From positions 434,001 to 498,000 of the forward strand of contig PDUO01000031.1 of NCBI GenBank assembly GCA_003008705.1: a stretch of DNA of 64,000 nt, in the 5' to 3' direction. Position numbers and translations under genes: made by a program. The stretch's first letter is position 1. Every line of letters begins with the position of its first letter. Of the stretch, positions 60,231-64,000 are shown in pieces. The DNA is from Pezicula radicicola (taxonomy: Eukaryota; Ascomycota; Leotiomycetes; Helotiales; Dermateaceae). The notes beneath the pieces were generated by a model. That model saw only the letters and a list, made by a program, of their open reading frames with translations, was not told the origin of the DNA and made no database searches.

Positions 60231-61308
60231 ATGAAGTCCACAACATTCATCCTCGCAACCCTCTCCTCAATGACTCTCACCCTCGCAGACTCAACCACAA
60301 ACCCCTTCACAGCAGCCGGAACCGATGATCGTAAATCCTCCCTCCTCCCCTTTCCCCACGCCCTCAAAAACCCCAAAATCTCATACTAACTAACATCCCC
60401 ACAGTTCGAGGCCCCTGCCCCATGCTCAATTCCCTAGCAAACCACGGATTCCTCCCTCACAGCGGCGCAGAAATAACCGCAGACGACATAAGTACCGCCT
60501 TCGACGTAGCTCTCAACATAAACGCTACTGGTCTTTCTACTTTTACCAATGCGGCTTTGGCTGCTAGTACGACGGGAAATTCTAGTACTTTCAACTTGAA
60601 TGATTTGAATGCTCACGGTAGTAAGTATCTTACTCTTAAATCTTCTCATCTTACATAATTTCTTCTTCCCGATTTTGTTAGATTTTGTTTGGTTGGTTGG
60701 CTGACCTGGATAAATCAAGTCCTTGAACATGATGGAAGCTTGAGCAGAGCCGATCTCTTCTTTGGTGATAATCATAGCTTCAATGCTTCGGTCTGGGCTG
60801 GTACGAAGGAGATTTTGACAAGTGGTGGAAGTAATATTTCTGTAAGTCTTCCTCCTCCCCCTTCTTTCCCTTCCCTCTTCCTGCCCCCGCCCCCCAAAAC
60901 AAACAGAAACCCGAAACTGATTTAAATCCACACAAAGATCACAACGGCAGGAACAGCACGTTCATCCCGTTTCGCTTTGGATAAAACCCAAAATCCAACC
61001 TTCAACATGACTACGTAAGTTTCTTTCCCTTCCCCTCCCCCCCAAAACACCTCTCTAAAAAAACAAAAAACAAAACAAAAACTAACCCCTCAAAAAGAAC
61101 CAACATCCAAATCAGCGCCCTAGAGTCTGCCCTCTACCTAACAACATTCGGAGACCCAGTAAACGGAAACGCAGTCAATGAATTCGTCAATGTTTTCTTT
61201 GAGGAAGAGAGACTTCCATTTACTGAGGGATGGACAAGACCAGCCACTGAGGCTACGATTACTACTTTGCAGACTATGGCTAATTTGATTGCTGCTGTTA
61301 CTGTTTAA
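60231..61308 (+). CDS. Secreted chloroperoxidase-like heme-thiolate peroxidase
   Basis: Short-type heme-thiolate peroxidase of 241 aa (Peroxidase_2/chloroperoxidase family; unspecific peroxygenase relatives oxyfunctionalise or halogenate organic compounds). Five exons: 60231-60330, 60405-60620, 60720-60841, 60938-61014 and 61098-61308, in frame. A signal peptide (MKSTTFILATLSSMTLTLA) leads to GPCPMLNSLANHGFLP, in which the PCP cysteine is the heme ligand. LEHDGSLSRADLFFGDN, rebuilt over the second junction, is the conserved EHD-S block. The C-terminal part has ALESALYLTTFGDP and FFEEERLPFTEGW. Length fits the short group. Intact. Confidence 0.88.
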
Positions 61309-61848
61309 GTCTTTTCACTATGGTAGCGTCTAGAGTCTAGGAAAGTGGAATGTTGGAATATGGTGGAGTTAAGGGTGGGTTTTGGGGTCTTGTTGGTTTT
61401 GCGGTTCGGCGTGGGTGGATGGGTTATGGGATGGGGTTTGGAGTGGATTGAATTTGATTGGATGGAGTTTGTTCTTGGTTTTGAAGTTAGAGGGTTTTTG
61501 TTTGAAATTTCGTTGATAGATTGTTTTGTTTTCTTGTATTAGGGGAGACAATTGAAGTACCACTTGTTACTTCTATTCCGGGGTTATACTAAGCGATATT
61601 CTATTATAAAAGATAAAATGTTGGAAAGTCGTGCGAAGTACTGTAAGTGAGTGAGTTCTTGATATTAGGTTATCTCTTGCTTAAATTAACATCCTGATTC
61701 CTATTCGTCTACCTCTTCTCAGTATCTCAAATGATCACTACTACTCACCATTACCATAAAAACTCCCCTTACCTGCTCTCTCGTTGCACTAACCATTCCA
61801 TACCCCATAAACCCCAGACACTTCCAACAACACCCCAGTCCCCCCACC
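61309..61848. other. Convergent intergenic region
   Basis: 3' ends of the peroxidase and membrane-protein genes; a G/T-rich tract at 61340-61500. No gene supported. Confidence 0.5.
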
Positions 61849-63750
61849 TCAAAGAAAACTAGGTAAATACCTCGCCCAAGTACTCCCATAAACCCCCACT
61901 GGCTGCTCCCTCAACGTAGAAAAACAAAGCGCTAAAAGCGACAACCTCGCCAACATATAAACCGCCGCAGCTCCAATAGGCACTGTCCAACTCACCTTCT
62001 CAAACCAATTTTCCCTCTCAATATCCCTTCCTTTCTCTAGAGCTTCCTTCCTCTGTATCAAATAATCGAGAAGGCCATCTTTTACACAGGTTTGACTCCC
62101 CATTCCCTTGCTCTCCGCAACGGCTATTTCGAATTTCTTCCATTCAACACCGAGAGTTTGTAGTTTTTGGATGCGAGAGAGGATTTCGGTGGAGTCGTGA
62201 GATAGGTCGGAGAGGTTTTCGAGGACGGGAGAGTTTTCGATTAGGGAATGGGGGAGATAGGAGATTTCGTGTAGGGAGTTGAATTCTTGGGAGTGTTGTG
62301 TGAAGTATTCTTCTACACTATCGATATCCTCGAGATTGTAGTGACGTTGAACGGCTTCTCGATATACGGGACGGGAGAAATCTGTATTTTGAAGATTATC
62401 CCACCATTCTTCTGATATATCTGTTAGTTCATTGAAAGAGGCCTGTACTTGTTTAAAATCTCGCAGCTTTTTCCATCGTGCGGCTTGACCTAGTACAGTA
62501 CTTGTCACTAGTGCGAATAGAGGTATACCAGCTGAGCATGCGGATGCTGTTCTCCATAACCAAAGTTCCACAAGAGTTGGAAATTCACTATTCCATGCCA
62601 GACAATGAAGACCACCGAATACGAGACTACAAATAGCCATTAAGGCGAATACCGTGCGTGGTTGCCGGACGCTGTCGTTACGGATCCGTAGGTCGTGGGA
62701 GGGCGGAGCTGCAGGTTTTAAAGTGTTCGAAACGAGAGATACTAGAGGTGATGAACGCTCGCCACAAGTGGAATGATATTCCGGCCATACTCCAACCTCT
62801 ATCGGCCTTTTAACATCCTTGGGCTTGCCCCAGTTTGCTGCGTACGTTGCAATTCCCACGACTGAGAAAGCAACAGTGGCTATCTCGAGTTGCGTGATAG
62901 GCATATTTCCACATGCTCTCATTATCAAAGACAAAACAAGAAATGAGATTTGCCATATAGCAAGTGAGAGTGTTGCCCAATCTGCCTTACTTCTGTCCTG
63001 AATTTCCTTCTTCGAGAGCCGTAGCTTTGGGAGTGGATCGTGTGCTGAGCCTATGCAACCTGTAACAAGTTGATGGTTGTTCCAAGGTTTGCACTCCCAA
63101 AATTCCTTGGAGCCTTTCTGCCAGGACACTAGACCACCCATGTTTACAAAATAACAGTGTGAGAGGGTCCAGGTGAGCTTCTCGTGGGTATTCGGAGGTA
63201 TGACAGGTTGTACACACTCGAGCTCAATATCTTGTCCGTCCTGGAATCGATGGTAAGTGTTCACTAAGTGCTCAATGGCCAGGATTTCTTTATTTGGACT
63301 CTGAATTTGGGTAATAGCTGGCATAACACCTTCCTCGGCATTGTATTGCTTTTGTTCATCAGAAGCCCTGGCTATGTCCGTCCCGTTGCAGAGGATTCGA
63401 TGTAAAGTTTTTTCGACTGCACCAATCTTCACCGTCCATCCTCCGTCGCCAGAATCCATCTTTCTCTTGATGGAATACAAATCTTCGATGGACATCCTGA
63501 GTTCTTCGACTGCCCGGGCAAAGACAAACTCAGGAAAGAGGACGTTTATCGCCATCCATTTAACTTTTCGGACATAGACGTTCCATTCCGTGTCGTAGAG
63601 GCCAGGCAGGTTGAGGTGCAAAACCGTCCAAGTGCATAAGATAACAATAGATATGCAACTCCACACGATGTCAGTCGTACCGCGGACGTTGGGGCCACCA
63701 TTCCACCCAACCTTGTCTACAGTTGATATGTTGGACGTATTCTGGACCAT
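61849..63750 (-). CDS. Multi-pass fungal integral membrane protein of unknown function
   Basis: Single-exon protein of 633 aa. It opens with GWNGGPNVRGTTDIVWSCISIVILCTWTVLHLNLPG, the start of a membrane-protein family that I recognise as widespread in filamentous ascomycetes but cannot name functionally. Hydrophobic segments lie at about residues 28-45, 255-285 (LSLAIWQISFLVLSLIMRAC), 292-308, 372-388, 402-420 (a Cys/Ala-rich span) and 590-610. A large hydrophilic loop covers about residues 60-245, and a long helical, Glu/Lys-rich region about 430-580. No catalytic motif is visible. The ATG at 63750 places the GTTDIVWS block at its usual N-terminal position. Intact. Confidence 0.75.
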   Translation of the reverse strand: MVQNTSNISTVDKVGWNGGPNVRGTTDIVWSCISIVILCTWTVLHLNLPGLYDTEWNVYVRKVKWMAINVLFPEFVFARAVEELRMSIEDLYSIKRKMDSGDGGWTVKIGAVEKTLHRILCNGTDIARASDEQKQYNAEEGVMPAITQIQSPNKEILAIEHLVNTYHRFQDGQDIELECVQPVIPPNTHEKLTWTLSHCYFVNMGGLVSWQKGSKEFWECKPWNNHQLVTGCIGSAHDPLPKLRLSKKEIQDRSKADWATLSLAIWQISFLVLSLIMRACGNMPITQLEIATVAFSVVGIATYAANWGKPKDVKRPIEVGVWPEYHSTCGERSSPLVSLVSNTLKPAAPPSHDLRIRNDSVRQPRTVFALMAICSLVFGGLHCLAWNSEFPTLVELWLWRTASACSAGIPLFALVTSTVLGQAARWKKLRDFKQVQASFNELTDISEEWWDNLQNTDFSRPVYREAVQRHYNLEDIDSVEEYFTQHSQEFNSLHEISYLPHSLIENSPVLENLSDLSHDSTEILSRIQKLQTLGVEWKKFEIAVAESKGMGSQTCVKDGLLDYLIQRKEALEKGRDIERENWFEKVSWTVPIGAAAVYMLARLSLLALCFSTLREQPVGVYGSTWARYLPSFL

Positions 63751-64000
63751 GAGTGTTTAGGTATTTGGACAAGTAAATTATACTTGGAGTAATATAGTTG
63801 CAACCTCGAGTGACGAATAAGCGACTAAACCCAAATCCTTGAGAAGGTAACTGAGACGACAGAGGAAGTAGGAAGCATAGAAAAGGACTTTAATAGGAGT
63901 AGTATGGGAGATGAAAACCAAAGACATAGTAAGTCCAGAAGAGCTGGGCAGACCAGCATTGCCACTTGGGACCAAGAAGCTACATTCATAGCGTGTGATA
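63751..64000. other. Window end, upstream of the membrane-protein gene
   Basis: Promoter of the 633-aa protein. A 65-codon minus-strand frame (63778-63975) could be part of a gene beyond the window, but nothing confirms it. Confidence 0.4.

Overview
The window is nuclear DNA of a filamentous ascomycete (Pezizomycotina). Genes carry many short introns (about 48-60 nt, GTAAGT-like donors, CTAAC-like branch sites, C/TAG acceptors). The gene set is typically fungal: an alpha-1,3-glucan synthase, Ecm16, Med6, a Zn2Cys6 regulator, a Dal5-type permease and a heme-thiolate peroxidase. Leotiomycetes is my best guess for the class, but that is inference.

Layout. 1-7033 is gene-poor with no supported gene. 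7034-11570 holds a Zn2Cys6 transcription factor facing, tail to tail, a ten-exon MFS permease. 11571-13500 is AT-rich and repeat-like. 13502-17063 holds an F-box-like protein and an M20 amidohydrolase. 17770-26564 holds MED6, a beta-lactamase-like serine hydrolase (apparently frameshifted), a DPP5-type S9 peptidase and an SDR oxidoreductase. 27018-32749 is a head-to-head pair: the DEAH helicase Ecm16/Dhr1 and the mitochondrial tRNA-modifying GTPase Mss1/MnmE.

34596-45951 is accessory. It holds a small acidic peptide gene with a repeated GRAGYN motif, an elongator tRNA-Met gene with two interruptions, a decayed gene, a broken ankyrin gene, a peroxisomal acyl-CoA ligase, several MITE-like inverted-repeat elements and a truncated NLR-type N-terminal domain. 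46522-57848 is a divergent cell-wall pair, alpha-1,3-glucan synthase and a GPI-type alpha-amylase, with a mariner-like MITE in the shared promoter. 60231-63750 holds a small secreted chloroperoxidase-like enzyme and a multi-pass membrane protein.

The most striking observation is the tRNA-Met gene at 35882-36048 (minus). Besides the usual intron next to the anticodon, its D-loop holds a 59-bp insert with the boundaries and branch-site-like sequence of a spliceosomal intron. Removing both inserts leaves a complete canonical 74-nt tRNA, followed by a T6 Pol III terminator.
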